A stretch of DNA of 64,000 nucleotides from assembly GCA_964410215.1 (NCBI GenBank), contig CAYPHA010000011.1, forward strand, positions 1 to 64,000. The letters run 5' to 3'. Made by a program: the position numbers and the translations under genes. Positions 44,684 through 51,669 of this stretch are shown here, one piece after another (within the stretch, counting starts at the first letter, position 1; every line of letters begins with the position of its first letter). The DNA is from CAYPHA01 sp964410215 (lineage in GTDB: Bacteria > Calditrichota > Calditrichia > Calditrichales > CAYPHA01). Under the pieces are notes generated by a model. The model saw only the letters and a program-made list of their open reading frames with translations. It did no database searches and was not told the DNA's origin.

Positions 44684-44715
44684 ATAACGCTGCCTGGTAA
44701 AGCAGGCAGCGTTAT
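44684..44715. terminator. strong hairpin after the kelch gene
   Basis: A perfect 13-bp stem ATAACGCTGCCTG / CAGGCAGCGTTAT with loop GTAAAG, 47 bases after the kelch stop. The run after it (ATTGTTTG) is only partly T-rich, so it is a probable but not perfect terminator. It also shows that the next gene must start after 44715. Confidence 0.75.
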
Positions 44716-44752
44716 ATTGTTTGAACCTCAATTTCAGTGCACAAGAACCAGA

Positions 44753-45694
44753 ATGGAAATGGAAACTGCAGAACTTCAGCAACGGATTACCCGTAATGAT
44801 ATACGGATGGTAGTAACCGATTCAGGCATGGGAGGACTCTCTGTCGCGGCTGACCTGTATGAACGACTGAAAGAATTCCGTTTTTATAACCATGCGGAAC
44901 TGATTTACTTCAATGCCCAGCCGCATCTCGATTCCGGTTACAATATGATGGAGGACGAATCGCAGAAGATACGCGTATTCCATAATGCCCTCACCGCGAT
45001 GCAGCAAACATTACAACCGGATGTGATCCTGATTGCCTGCAACACCCTTTCCGTCCTCTATGATAAAACGGCATTTTCCCGTAAGACAAATATTCTCGTG
45101 CTTGGCATTGTTGAAACGGGCGTTGAGCTGATCTATAATAAATGGAAGCAGAATCCGGAAGCGTTGATTGCCCTGTTTGCCACGGAAACCACAGTGGAGC
45201 AGGGCCTGCACAAAGCGATGTTGATTGAAAAGGGCATTCCGGCCGGACAGATTGTGCTCCAGGCCTGCCCGGACCTGGCCGGTGCCATCGAACGGGGACC
45301 CGAAAGTGCAACGACGACCACAATGATTCAGAAATATGTCGGGGAACTGGCGCGGCAATTGCCCGACGGAGCGGCTCCGCTGCTGGTCAGCTATAACTGT
45401 ACGCACTATGGCTATGCGGACACGGTTTTCCGGCAGGCCTTCCGGGAACGGAATATCCGCACAGAAGCTTTCCTGAATCCCAATCCCCACATGGCCGATG
45501 TCCTGCTGCCGGCTGAACGGCGAAACCGGTTCGCAAAGAGCGAGGTCTCCATCCGCGTCGTTTCACAGCCTGAGATCATACCACAGAAACTGCAGTCAAT
45601 CTACCATCTCATTCAAATGCAATCACCGGATACGGCAAATGCCTTAAAGGAACACACCTTTGTACCGGATTTTTTTGAATGGAATTTTAAGTAA
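44753..45694 (+). CDS. glutamate/aspartate racemase-family protein
   Basis: A 313-residue protein from ATG 44753; a TTG at 44654 would place the start upstream of the terminator hairpin and is rejected. It has the racemase features: VTDSGMGGLSV (the DSG motif), the first catalytic Cys in IACNT, and the second in YNCTHYGYAD. It is longer than MurI (about 265), and it has inserted segments and an extended C-terminus. It may be a glutamate racemase supplying D-Glu for peptidoglycan, or a paralogue with another substrate. No murein genes are near it. A weak Shine-Dalgarno sequence lowers certainty on the exact start. Confidence 0.75.
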   Translation: MEMETAELQQRITRNDIRMVVTDSGMGGLSVAADLYERLKEFRFYNHAELIYFNAQPHLDSGYNMMEDESQKIRVFHNALTAMQQTLQPDVILIACNTLSVLYDKTAFSRKTNILVLGIVETGVELIYNKWKQNPEALIALFATETTVEQGLHKAMLIEKGIPAGQIVLQACPDLAGAIERGPESATTTTMIQKYVGELARQLPDGAAPLLVSYNCTHYGYADTVFRQAFRERNIRTEAFLNPNPHMADVLLPAERRNRFAKSEVSIRVVSQPEIIPQKLQSIYHLIQMQSPDTANALKEHTFVPDFFEWNFK

Positions 45695-45822
45695 AAATGA
45701 TGACAAACTGAATTTATGTTGTAAACTGCAAAAGTTGCTTTATCCTTTCATTTGAATTCCTTAAATTCTCCTTATAGAAATGCCTGAAAGTCTTAAATTA
45801 AAAGCGGGAAGGAGAACAGCTG

Positions 45823-46689
45823 ATGGCTTTGAAAGAATCCGTTCTGGAATTGCTGCGACGGGCGGCGACTGACCTGTCGCCGGATGTCGAACAGGTCATC
45901 CGGAAGGCCTATGAAAACGAAAAACCGGATACGGCAGCTAAAAACGTGTTCGGTACGATTGTCGAAAACATCGAACTGGCCCGGAAACAGAGTACCCCCA
46001 TCTGCCAGGATACCGGTTCCCTTGTTTTTTATATCGACTACCCGGAAGGGCAGGCCGAAAGACCTTTCCGTAAAGCGATTGAATGGGCGGCGAAGGAAGC
46101 AACCGCCAAACAATACCTGCGTCCAAATGCCGTGGACCCGGTCACATCGAAAAATTCCGGCAACAACCTCGGCATCAATGCCCCCTATATCCATTTCCAT
46201 CAATGGGATAAAGATGAAACACGGGTACGCGTTATGCTGAAGGGAGGGGGCAGCGAAAACGTCGGTGCGCAGTATAAACTACCCCATGCCCCGCTGGGTG
46301 CCGGCCGCGACCTGGACGGCGTGCGCAAGGTCATCATCGATGCCGTCGTCAATGCCCAGGGACTCGGTTGCGCGCCCGGTATCATCGGCGTCGGTATCGG
46401 CGGCGGTCGTGATACGTCATTTACCCTTTCCAAGGAACAGTTCTTCCGCAAAGTCGGTCAGCGGAGTGAAAATAAAGAACTGGCCGAACTGGAGGTATCC
46501 CTGCTGAAGGATCTCAACAAACTGGATATCGGTCCGATGGGTTTCGGCGGAAACACGACCGTTCTCGAGGTCTTCATCGGATCGCAGGATCGTCATCCGG
46601 CAACCTTCTTTGTTTCCATATCTTATACCTGCTGGGCCTACCGGAGAAAAATGATGACCATTAAAAATGGTGAGGTGAAGTATGATTAA
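45823..46689 (+). CDS. class I fumarate hydratase, alpha subunit (TtdA/FumA N-terminal type)
   Basis: A 288-residue iron-sulfur hydro-lyase subunit, forming a heterodimer with the next gene product. The cluster cysteines are in ICQDTGS (C61), GLGCAPG and SYTCWAYRR. VGIGGGRDTSF is a family signature. Fumarate/malate is the most likely pair of substrates because a class II fumarase follows; tartrate is an alternative. The start has GGAAGGAG-like sequence (45808-45815). It overlaps the beta-subunit gene by 8 bases. Confidence 0.9.
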   Translation: MALKESVLELLRRAATDLSPDVEQVIRKAYENEKPDTAAKNVFGTIVENIELARKQSTPICQDTGSLVFYIDYPEGQAERPFRKAIEWAAKEATAKQYLRPNAVDPVTSKNSGNNLGINAPYIHFHQWDKDETRVRVMLKGGGSENVGAQYKLPHAPLGAGRDLDGVRKVIIDAVVNAQGLGCAPGIIGVGIGGGRDTSFTLSKEQFFRKVGQRSENKELAELEVSLLKDLNKLDIGPMGFGGNTTVLEVFIGSQDRHPATFFVSISYTCWAYRRKMMTIKNGEVKYD

Positions 46690-47257
46690 GCTTAAAACAC
46701 CCATATCAGAAGAAGAAATACGCAGTCTGCATGTCGGTGATACCGTTTACCTTTCAGGCGTTATCGTAACGGCCCGGGATGCGGCTCATAAACTGATGAT
46801 CGAAGAGCGCCCCGATTTTATCCGGGATGTATTGAAAGAATCGGTCATTTATCACTGCGGTCCGGTGGTACGGCAGGACGAGGCCGGTAACTGGAGCTTT
46901 GTTTCTGCCGGACCGACGACATCGGCACGGGAGGAACCCTACCAGGCGACGGTCATCGAAGAATATAATGTGCGCGGTGTGATCGGTAAGGGCGGTATGG
47001 GACCGAAAACGGCCGAAGGATTAAAGAAATCCGGCGCCGTCTATTTTCATGCCGTCGGTGGTGCCGGTTCGCTCATCGCCAATGCCGTCAAGAAAGTGCT
47101 GACGGTGCATAAACTGGAAGAATTCGGCACACCGGAAGCCTTCTGGGTGATCGAAGTGGAGGATTTTCCACTGGTGGTCACCATGGATTCCCACGGCGGA
47201 AGCCTGCACAAAGAGGTGCTGGAACGGTCGAAAAAGATCGCAGAAGAATTAATGTAA
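46682..47257 (+). CDS. class I fumarate hydratase, beta subunit (TtdB/FumA C-terminal type)
   Basis: A 191-residue subunit. It has LHVGDTVYLSGVIVTARDAAH, here seen as GDTVYLSG and TARDAAH, then CGPVV, the AGPTTSAREEPY motif that binds substrate, and GKGGMG. The reading frame starts inside the alpha gene (8-base overlap), so the two products are made together and form an oxygen-sensitive [4Fe-4S] fumarase. A class II enzyme gene follows after 20 bases. Confidence 0.9.
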   Translation: MIKLKTPISEEEIRSLHVGDTVYLSGVIVTARDAAHKLMIEERPDFIRDVLKESVIYHCGPVVRQDEAGNWSFVSAGPTTSAREEPYQATVIEEYNVRGVIGKGGMGPKTAEGLKKSGAVYFHAVGGAGSLIANAVKKVLTVHKLEEFGTPEAFWVIEVEDFPLVVTMDSHGGSLHKEVLERSKKIAEELM

Positions 47258-47277
47258 ATATTGGGTGGGAGTCTCAC

Positions 47278-48669
47278 ATGCGAAAAGAGAAAGATGCCCT
47301 GGGCGAGGTGCTTGTCCCGGAAGGTAAATATTATGGTGCTCAGACGCAGCGGGCGTCGGAAAACTTCAGAATCGGATCGGAATATTTTCCGGAAGCGTTT
47401 ATCCGGGCCCATGCCATCGTGAAAAAAGCGGCGGCCCGGGTCAACAGCCGCCTGGGACAACTGGACCGGTCACTGGCCGAAACCATCGAAATGGCGGCCG
47501 ATGAAGTGATTGACGGCAAACTGAATGATCATTTCCCGCTGGTCATCTGGCAGAGCGGCAGCGGCACGCAGTTTAATATGAATGTAAATGAAGTGATCGC
47601 CAACCGCGCCATCGAGATGCTGGGCGGTACCATGGGTACCAAGTCACCGGTGCATCCCAATGACCATGTCAACATGTCCCAGTCCACCAATGACACGATC
47701 CCGGTTTCCATGCATATTGCTTCCGTGATAGCGCTCAGGGAGAAGCTGATACCGGAAGTGACGCGGCTTCAGGCGTCCCTGTCTGAAAAAGCGGAGGCCT
47801 TTCAGGAATTTGTAAAGATCGGCCGGACCCATCTGCAGGATGCCACACCGCTGACACTGGGCCAGGAGTTTTCCGGCTATGCCGCACAACTGGAACAGGC
47901 TAAGGAAACGCTGGAAAACGCACTCGGTCACCTGTACGAGATTCCCATCGGTGGCACGGCCGTGGGAACCGGTCTGAATACCAAAGCGGGTTATGACACC
48001 GCCATGGCCGAAGAAATCGGTTCCATCACGGGACATCCTTTTACCGTGATGCGCAATAAGTTTGCCGGCCTGGCTGCCCATGATGCCATCGTGGAAGCTT
48101 CCGGTGCTTTGAAAATGCTGGCGGCGGCGCTGATGAAAATCGCCAACGATATCCGCTGGCTCGGCAGCGGGCCGCGCAGCGGATTGGGGGAGTTGAATCT
48201 GCCGGCCAACGAGCCGGGCAGCTCCATCATGCCGGGGAAGGTCAATCCCACCCAGAGCGAGATGGTCACCCAGGTTGCCTGCCAGGTATTCGGTAATGAT
48301 GTCACCATCGGCATGGCCGGTTCCATGGGCAATTTTGAGCTGAATGTTTTCAAGCCGCTCATGGCCTACAATGTCATTCAGTCCATCACGATCCTGGCCG
48401 ATGCCTGCGCGTCCTTCCGCGAAAAATGCGTGGTTGGTATCGAAGCCAACCGCAAAAATATCGATGCGCATCTACAGAATTCGCTGATGCTGGTGACGGC
48501 GCTCAACCGTCATATTGGTTATGACAAGGCTGCCGAAATAGCTCTGAAGGCCTGGCGGGAGGATAAAACGCTGAAGGAGGCCTCCCTGGAGCTGGGGTAT
48601 CTGACGGAAGAGCAGTTTGATGCATGGGTGCGTCCGCAGCAGATGACCGGCCCGGATACAGACTGGTAA
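47278..48669 (+). CDS. fumC: class II fumarate hydratase
   Basis: A 463-residue iron-independent fumarase of normal length. The signature GSSIMPGKVNPTQSEM near residue 318 and catalytic stretches WQSGSGTQFNMNVNEV, SQSTNDT and GRTHLQDATP are all present. It converts fumarate and malate. It comes 20 bases after the class I pair and is probably co-transcribed, so one operon encodes both an oxygen-sensitive and an oxygen-stable fumarase. Confidence 0.95.
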   Translation: MRKEKDALGEVLVPEGKYYGAQTQRASENFRIGSEYFPEAFIRAHAIVKKAAARVNSRLGQLDRSLAETIEMAADEVIDGKLNDHFPLVIWQSGSGTQFNMNVNEVIANRAIEMLGGTMGTKSPVHPNDHVNMSQSTNDTIPVSMHIASVIALREKLIPEVTRLQASLSEKAEAFQEFVKIGRTHLQDATPLTLGQEFSGYAAQLEQAKETLENALGHLYEIPIGGTAVGTGLNTKAGYDTAMAEEIGSITGHPFTVMRNKFAGLAAHDAIVEASGALKMLAAALMKIANDIRWLGSGPRSGLGELNLPANEPGSSIMPGKVNPTQSEMVTQVACQVFGNDVTIGMAGSMGNFELNVFKPLMAYNVIQSITILADACASFREKCVVGIEANRKNIDAHLQNSLMLVTALNRHIGYDKAAEIALKAWREDKTLKEASLELGYLTEEQFDAWVRPQQMTGPDTDW

Positions 48670-48760
48670 TAATGGCATTGGACATTCAATTGTACTCTGA
48701 AAAGTATTTAAATTCCGGATTTAATAAATGAGATAGAATTTTTTTGGGTTAAGTCTGATG

Positions 48761-48792
48761 TATACGTATATTGTGCAAGTAATACACGTATA
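48761..48792. promoter_or_regulatory. paired TATACGTATA-like sites, candidate antitoxin operator
   Basis: TATACGTATA (48761-48770) is a perfect palindrome, and TACACGTATA (48783-48792) is a copy with one change. Their centres are 22 bases apart, about two helical turns, just before the antitoxin start at 48807. Type II antitoxins with ribbon-helix-helix domains bind such paired sites to control their own operon. The role here is inferred. Confidence 0.55.
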
Positions 48793-48806
48793 TCGGAACA
48801 ATACAA

Positions 48807-49031
48807 ATGAAGACTAAATTGACGCTAACGGTGGAAAAAAGCCTGATTCCTAAAAGCAAGGTATATGCACGTAGAATGGGTAAATCGGTTTCCCAATTGG
48901 TGGAAGAATTGCTGAAAGAAAAAATCAGTCAAACTGAAAAGCGTTTTTCAGCAAGATGGAGAGGTAAATTTAAATCGGTACCAAAGGAAACACCACGTTT
49001 TGAAAAGTTGAATGACCGGTATTTATCATGA
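48807..49031 (+). CDS. ribbon-helix-helix-type antitoxin (DUF6364-like)
   Basis: A 74-residue basic protein. The N-terminal strand KLTLTVEKSLI followed by a helix (KVYARRMGKSVSQLVEELLKE, here split into ARRMGKS and VSQLVEELLKE) is a ribbon-helix-helix DNA-binding fold. The tail would bind the toxin. The stop overlaps the toxin ATG (ATGA). Palindromic sites lie upstream. Confidence 0.85.
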   Translation: MKTKLTLTVEKSLIPKSKVYARRMGKSVSQLVEELLKEKISQTEKRFSARWRGKFKSVPKETPRFEKLNDRYLS

Positions 49032-49453
49032 TTGTTTTGCTGGATACGGATATACTTATTGATGTTGCACTCGACCGGCATCCCCATGCGGCATATTCAT
49101 CGAGCATCCTGGATTCAGCGCACGCCGGTCTTATTAAAGCCTGGCTGGCCTGGCATTCGATTTCCAATTTCTACTATATTGTTTCATCAGGGAATCAGCA
49201 TAAATTGGCGATTGGGTTTATCAACGAGTTGCTGCAGTTTGTAAGAATAGCAGAGACCCGTACTGCGGATGCCATATACGCTACAAAATTAGATGTTCCT
49301 GATTTCGAAGATGCTCTACAGATCGCCGCGGCCCTGTCTTGTAAAGCCCGTTACATTGTTACACGTAATATGAGACACTATAAAAAAAGCCCCGTACCAG
49401 CCCTACTGCCTCAGGACCTATGCAAGTTAATTGAAAAAGCCACCTTGAAATAG
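49028..49453 (+). CDS. PIN-domain toxin (VapC-like ribonuclease)
   Basis: A 141-residue protein with the full PIN-domain length. The acidic residues are in VLLDTDILIDV (D7 and D9), the middle helix, and DFEDALQIAAA, with YIVTRNMRHYKKS as the last conserved segment, where Asn stands in the position often held by Asp. It should be a metal-dependent RNase acting on tRNA or other RNA, held in check by the preceding antitoxin. Overlaps it by 4 bases. Confidence 0.88.
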   Translation: MIVLLDTDILIDVALDRHPHAAYSSSILDSAHAGLIKAWLAWHSISNFYYIVSSGNQHKLAIGFINELLQFVRIAETRTADAIYATKLDVPDFEDALQIAAALSCKARYIVTRNMRHYKKSPVPALLPQDLCKLIEKATLK

Positions 49454-49503
49454 ATCTACCTTTTTAAGGCTTTAGATATTCGATGGTTCTTTGAAATTGC
49501 ATA

Positions 49504-49524
49504 TTACCTGGTGCCGAAAAGGTA
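49504..49524 (-). pseudogene. possible Rhs-core remnant, decayed
   Basis: On the minus strand seven codons read YLFGTR then a stop, closely like the clearer YFFGAR of the fragment at 50548-50592. At the DNA level the two stretches agree at most positions. It is too short to be sure alone. Confidence 0.3.
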
Positions 49525-49693
49525 TCATTAATCTCTTTCAAAAACATTAAATTTAATCTATAGCTGTTAACCGCATAGGGTCAAAATAATACCGGGCTGA
49601 AAGTTTTTTCATGTAAAATTTTGGATATTCAGAATCGATTATAGTATTTTTATACATGATAGAAGAAATTGAATTTTAAAGGAGATGGATCGA

Positions 49694-49879
49694 ATGACCA
49701 TAAAGGAAAAAGCAAAATCCGTAATAGATAACCTTCCCGAAGACTCCACCATGGATGATATTATGCATGCCCTTTACATTCAGGCTAAACTGGAAAAAGG
49801 ACTTCAGGAGATAAACGATGGAAAGGGCATTCCTCACGAAGTCGTAAAGGAAAGGCTTATAAATAAGTGGGCAAGGTAA
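49694..49879 (+). CDS. RelB/StbD-like small antitoxin
   Basis: A 61-residue protein from ATG 49694, which has AAAGGAG at 49678-49684 with 9 bases of spacing; an ATG three codons earlier is too close to that site. It is helical and acidic: NLPEDSTMDDIMHALYIQ, then a Lys/Glu-rich tail that contains GKGIPHEEV-like sequence (GKGIPHEVVKERL). This arrangement is common for antitoxins paired with ParE/RelE toxins. Its end overlaps the toxin start by 13 bases. Confidence 0.8.
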   Translation: MTIKEKAKSVIDNLPEDSTMDDIMHALYIQAKLEKGLQEINDGKGIPHEVVKERLINKWAR

Positions 49880-50160
49880 TCTGGTCGCCATCAGCTTACA
49901 TGGATATTGATTTAATTGCTGATTATATCGCACGTGATTCAGTCGACCGGGCTGCCTTGTTTGTCACCAGACTGATGAAAAAGGTAGACAATGTGCTAGT
50001 TTCTCAACCAAGATCGGGAAGGAAAATTCCGGAAATGGATGATGATTTGTGGCGTGAACTGATTTACGGTCCATATAGAATCATGTATCATATTGAAGAA
50101 AATGACGATGTCTACATCACAGGTGTGATTCATGGGGCCAGAGACTGGAAACCTGAGTAA
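49867..50160 (+). CDS. ParE/RelE-superfamily toxin
   Basis: A 97-residue basic protein, start GTG at 49867 within the antitoxin end. It shows the family order: WSPSAYMDIDLIADYIARDS, a helix, SQPRSGRKIPEM, then LIYGPYRIMYHIEENDDVYI and a final GVIHGARDW. It would block gyrase (ParE-like) or cleave ribosome-bound mRNA (RelE-like); the sequence does not decide. The module looks intact. Confidence 0.87.
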   Translation: MGKVIWSPSAYMDIDLIADYIARDSVDRAALFVTRLMKKVDNVLVSQPRSGRKIPEMDDDLWRELIYGPYRIMYHIEENDDVYITGVIHGARDWKPE

Positions 50161-50215
50161 TTCAATTGCCTTGCATATTAGCTTCTTTTATGAGATACTC
50201 ATTTACAAATCAGAA

Positions 50216-50248
50216 ATCGGGGCAAGGCATTATGACCCGGCTGACTAA
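50216..50248 (+). pseudogene. Rhs/YD-repeat core-domain remnant
   Basis: Ten codons read IGARHYDPAD before a TAA stop. This matches the GARYYDP heart of the Rhs-associated core domain, which ends the repeat shell of Rhs and wall-associated YD-repeat proteins. No further homologous sequence is evident on either side. Confidence 0.55.
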
Positions 50249-50547
50249 AGTTAATTATTTTTCCTCTCGCATTGACTCACGTTTTTTGTTGACGAAATGG
50301 AGTCGTTGCTTCATGAAAATGTTACTCAAAATTTTGGCAGAATGTTCATCATCGGTTATTATCAATAACAATGTAGACCATCAGGTGCATCGAATTTAGT
50401 CACAATAAATTCTGAATCATATCTTTGTAAAAATATTTCTATGGGAGATTTATTTTAAATTGATATTTAAAGCTTTCCAAACCGTTCGGTAACATCTTCA
50501 GATGAGGCAACAGGAACGGGAATTACTAATATCGCTAATCAACTCAT

Positions 50548-50592
50548 CTACCTCCCAATCTCCGGGTCATAGTACCTGGCCCCGAAAAAGTA
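50548..50592 (-). pseudogene. Rhs/YD-repeat core-domain remnant
   Basis: On the minus strand 14 codons read YFFGARYYDPEIGR between two stops. This is nearly the consensus of the Rhs-associated core (YYGARYYDPxxGRF). It is the clearest of three fragments in this accessory patch. Confidence 0.7.
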
Positions 50593-50636
50593 CTATTGTG
50601 TCAATGAACAGAATTTATATTTTTCTAATCCCTTAT

Positions 50637-50930
50637 TCAGATAGAATGGACTGTTGGCATATTCTGAAGCTTTTTTTGTATTCGTACCTTTTCTTTTCTG
50701 AGATCATATTCAGGCTGCAAATTGAGCCAGAATTCCGGTGTGGTACCGAAGTAGCGTGAAAAACGCAAAGCTGTATCGGCCGTAATCCGCCGCCGCTCTT
50801 TGATGATCTGGGATATCCGTGTAACCGGTATATTAATCTCTTTGGCAAGCCTGTAGGCGCTTACCCCGAATCCTTTTAGAAATTCTTCTTCAAGGATTTC
50901 TCCGGGATGTATGTTGGGCAATGTGTTCAT
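50637..50930 (-). CDS. HigA/VapI-type antitoxin
   Basis: A 97-residue helix-turn-helix protein starting at ATG 50930, which has AGAGG at good spacing; an ATG six codons earlier overlaps the toxin-remnant stop. The HigA signature is clear: NIHPGEILEEEFLKGFG, RLAKEINIPVTRISQI, ERRRITADTALRFSRYFG and TPEFWLNLQPEYDL. It normally neutralises HigB encoded just upstream, but only the last 16 codons of a HigB-like frame remain there. So it is an orphan antitoxin. Confidence 0.88.
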   Translation of the reverse strand: MNTLPNIHPGEILEEEFLKGFGVSAYRLAKEINIPVTRISQIIKERRRITADTALRFSRYFGTTPEFWLNLQPEYDLRKEKVRIQKKLQNMPTVHSI

Positions 50931-50944
50931 TTTAACCTCTTTGT

Positions 50945-50995
50945 TCATGAATGGTAATCAATGGTTTCTACGTCAAATCCGTCCCGAAGTAACAT
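50945..50995 (-). pseudogene. C-terminal remnant of a HigB toxin gene
   Basis: On the minus strand 16 codons read MLLRDGFDVETIDYHS and a stop. RDGFDVETIDYH is the usual end of HigB/RelE-like toxins, and the stop overlaps an in-frame ATG of higA (ATGA), the standard higBA junction. The rest of the toxin is absent: the rhomboid gene stop lies only 9 bases upstream. Confidence 0.7.
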
Positions 50996-51003
50996 AATAT
51001 TTT

Positions 51004-51657
51004 CTAACGGTATTTCGGGTAGATCTCGAACAGCTTGATGAACACAAATCCCGCCACGAAGCCGCCGATATGGGCATACCAGGCAACACCGGCTTCCCCG
51101 GAGAAGAAATAGCCATTATATACCTGAAAAATGAACCAGAACGACAGCACGACGACGGCCGGTACTTTGATGATGCGGATAATGATGAAGAAGAAAAACA
51201 GGATGGAAACCCGGTTCCTAGGGAATTTAAGCAGATAAGCTCCCAATACGCCGGAGATAGCCCCGCTGGCACCCACCATGGGCACATCGGTTGTGGGAAA
51301 CACGGCCACCTGCAGAACGGCAGCCCCGATACCGACAATGAGGTAAAAGATGAAAAAACGGACATGACCGATCACATACTCGATATTGTCGCCAAAGATC
51401 CATAAATACAACATGTTCCCGGCCAGGTGCATGAAGTCGGCATGGACGAACATGGAGGTAAATACGTTTAGATACGTAAGCGGATTTTCCGGGTGGGCCA
51501 TCAACCGCGATGGTACTAGTCCGAACCGGTTGAAAAATCCCGCCAAGGCCTCCGATTGACCGGGTTGGATGTAAAAAACCACACAATTTACCACAATGAT
51601 AGCATATGTAATAAACGGGATATAGCGTTTCGGATTGTCATCGGCGATCGGTATCAT
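51004..51657 (-). CDS. rhomboid-family intramembrane serine protease
   Basis: A 217-residue protein with six membrane helices. The catalytic Ser is S131 in GASGAISG and the His is H196 in YAHIGGFVAG. The HADFMHLAGNMLYLWIFGDNIE region (key parts HLAGNML and FGDNIE) carries the oxyanion-loop residues. It cuts membrane proteins within their transmembrane segments; no substrate is suggested by the neighbours. The stop of the upstream M23 gene is 12 bases away, so they may be one transcript. Confidence 0.92.
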   Translation of the reverse strand: MIPIADDNPKRYIPFITYAIIVVNCVVFYIQPGQSEALAGFFNRFGLVPSRLMAHPENPLTYLNVFTSMFVHADFMHLAGNMLYLWIFGDNIEYVIGHVRFFIFYLIVGIGAAVLQVAVFPTTDVPMVGASGAISGVLGAYLLKFPRNRVSILFFFFIIIRIIKVPAVVVLSFWFIFQVYNGYFFSGEAGVAWYAHIGGFVAGFVFIKLFEIYPKYR

Positions 51658-51669
51658 AAAACCTTCCTG

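Larger units (their letters stand above)
50161..50636. other. 476-base gene-poor, AT-rich region with Rhs debris
   Basis: No complete gene is seen. Two short stretches encode decayed Rhs core motifs in opposite directions (50216-50248 and 50548-50592). The 77-codon and 85-codon open frames here have no recognisable features. Confidence 0.6.

Noticed and set aside
44654..44752. TTG start giving a 346-residue racemase-like protein
   Set aside because: The extra 33 codons cross a perfect 13-bp hairpin that serves as terminator of the previous gene.
50166..50399. 77-codon open frame after the ParE-like toxin
   Set aside because: No Shine-Dalgarno sequence, low-complexity product, and it overlaps the Rhs remnant in another frame.
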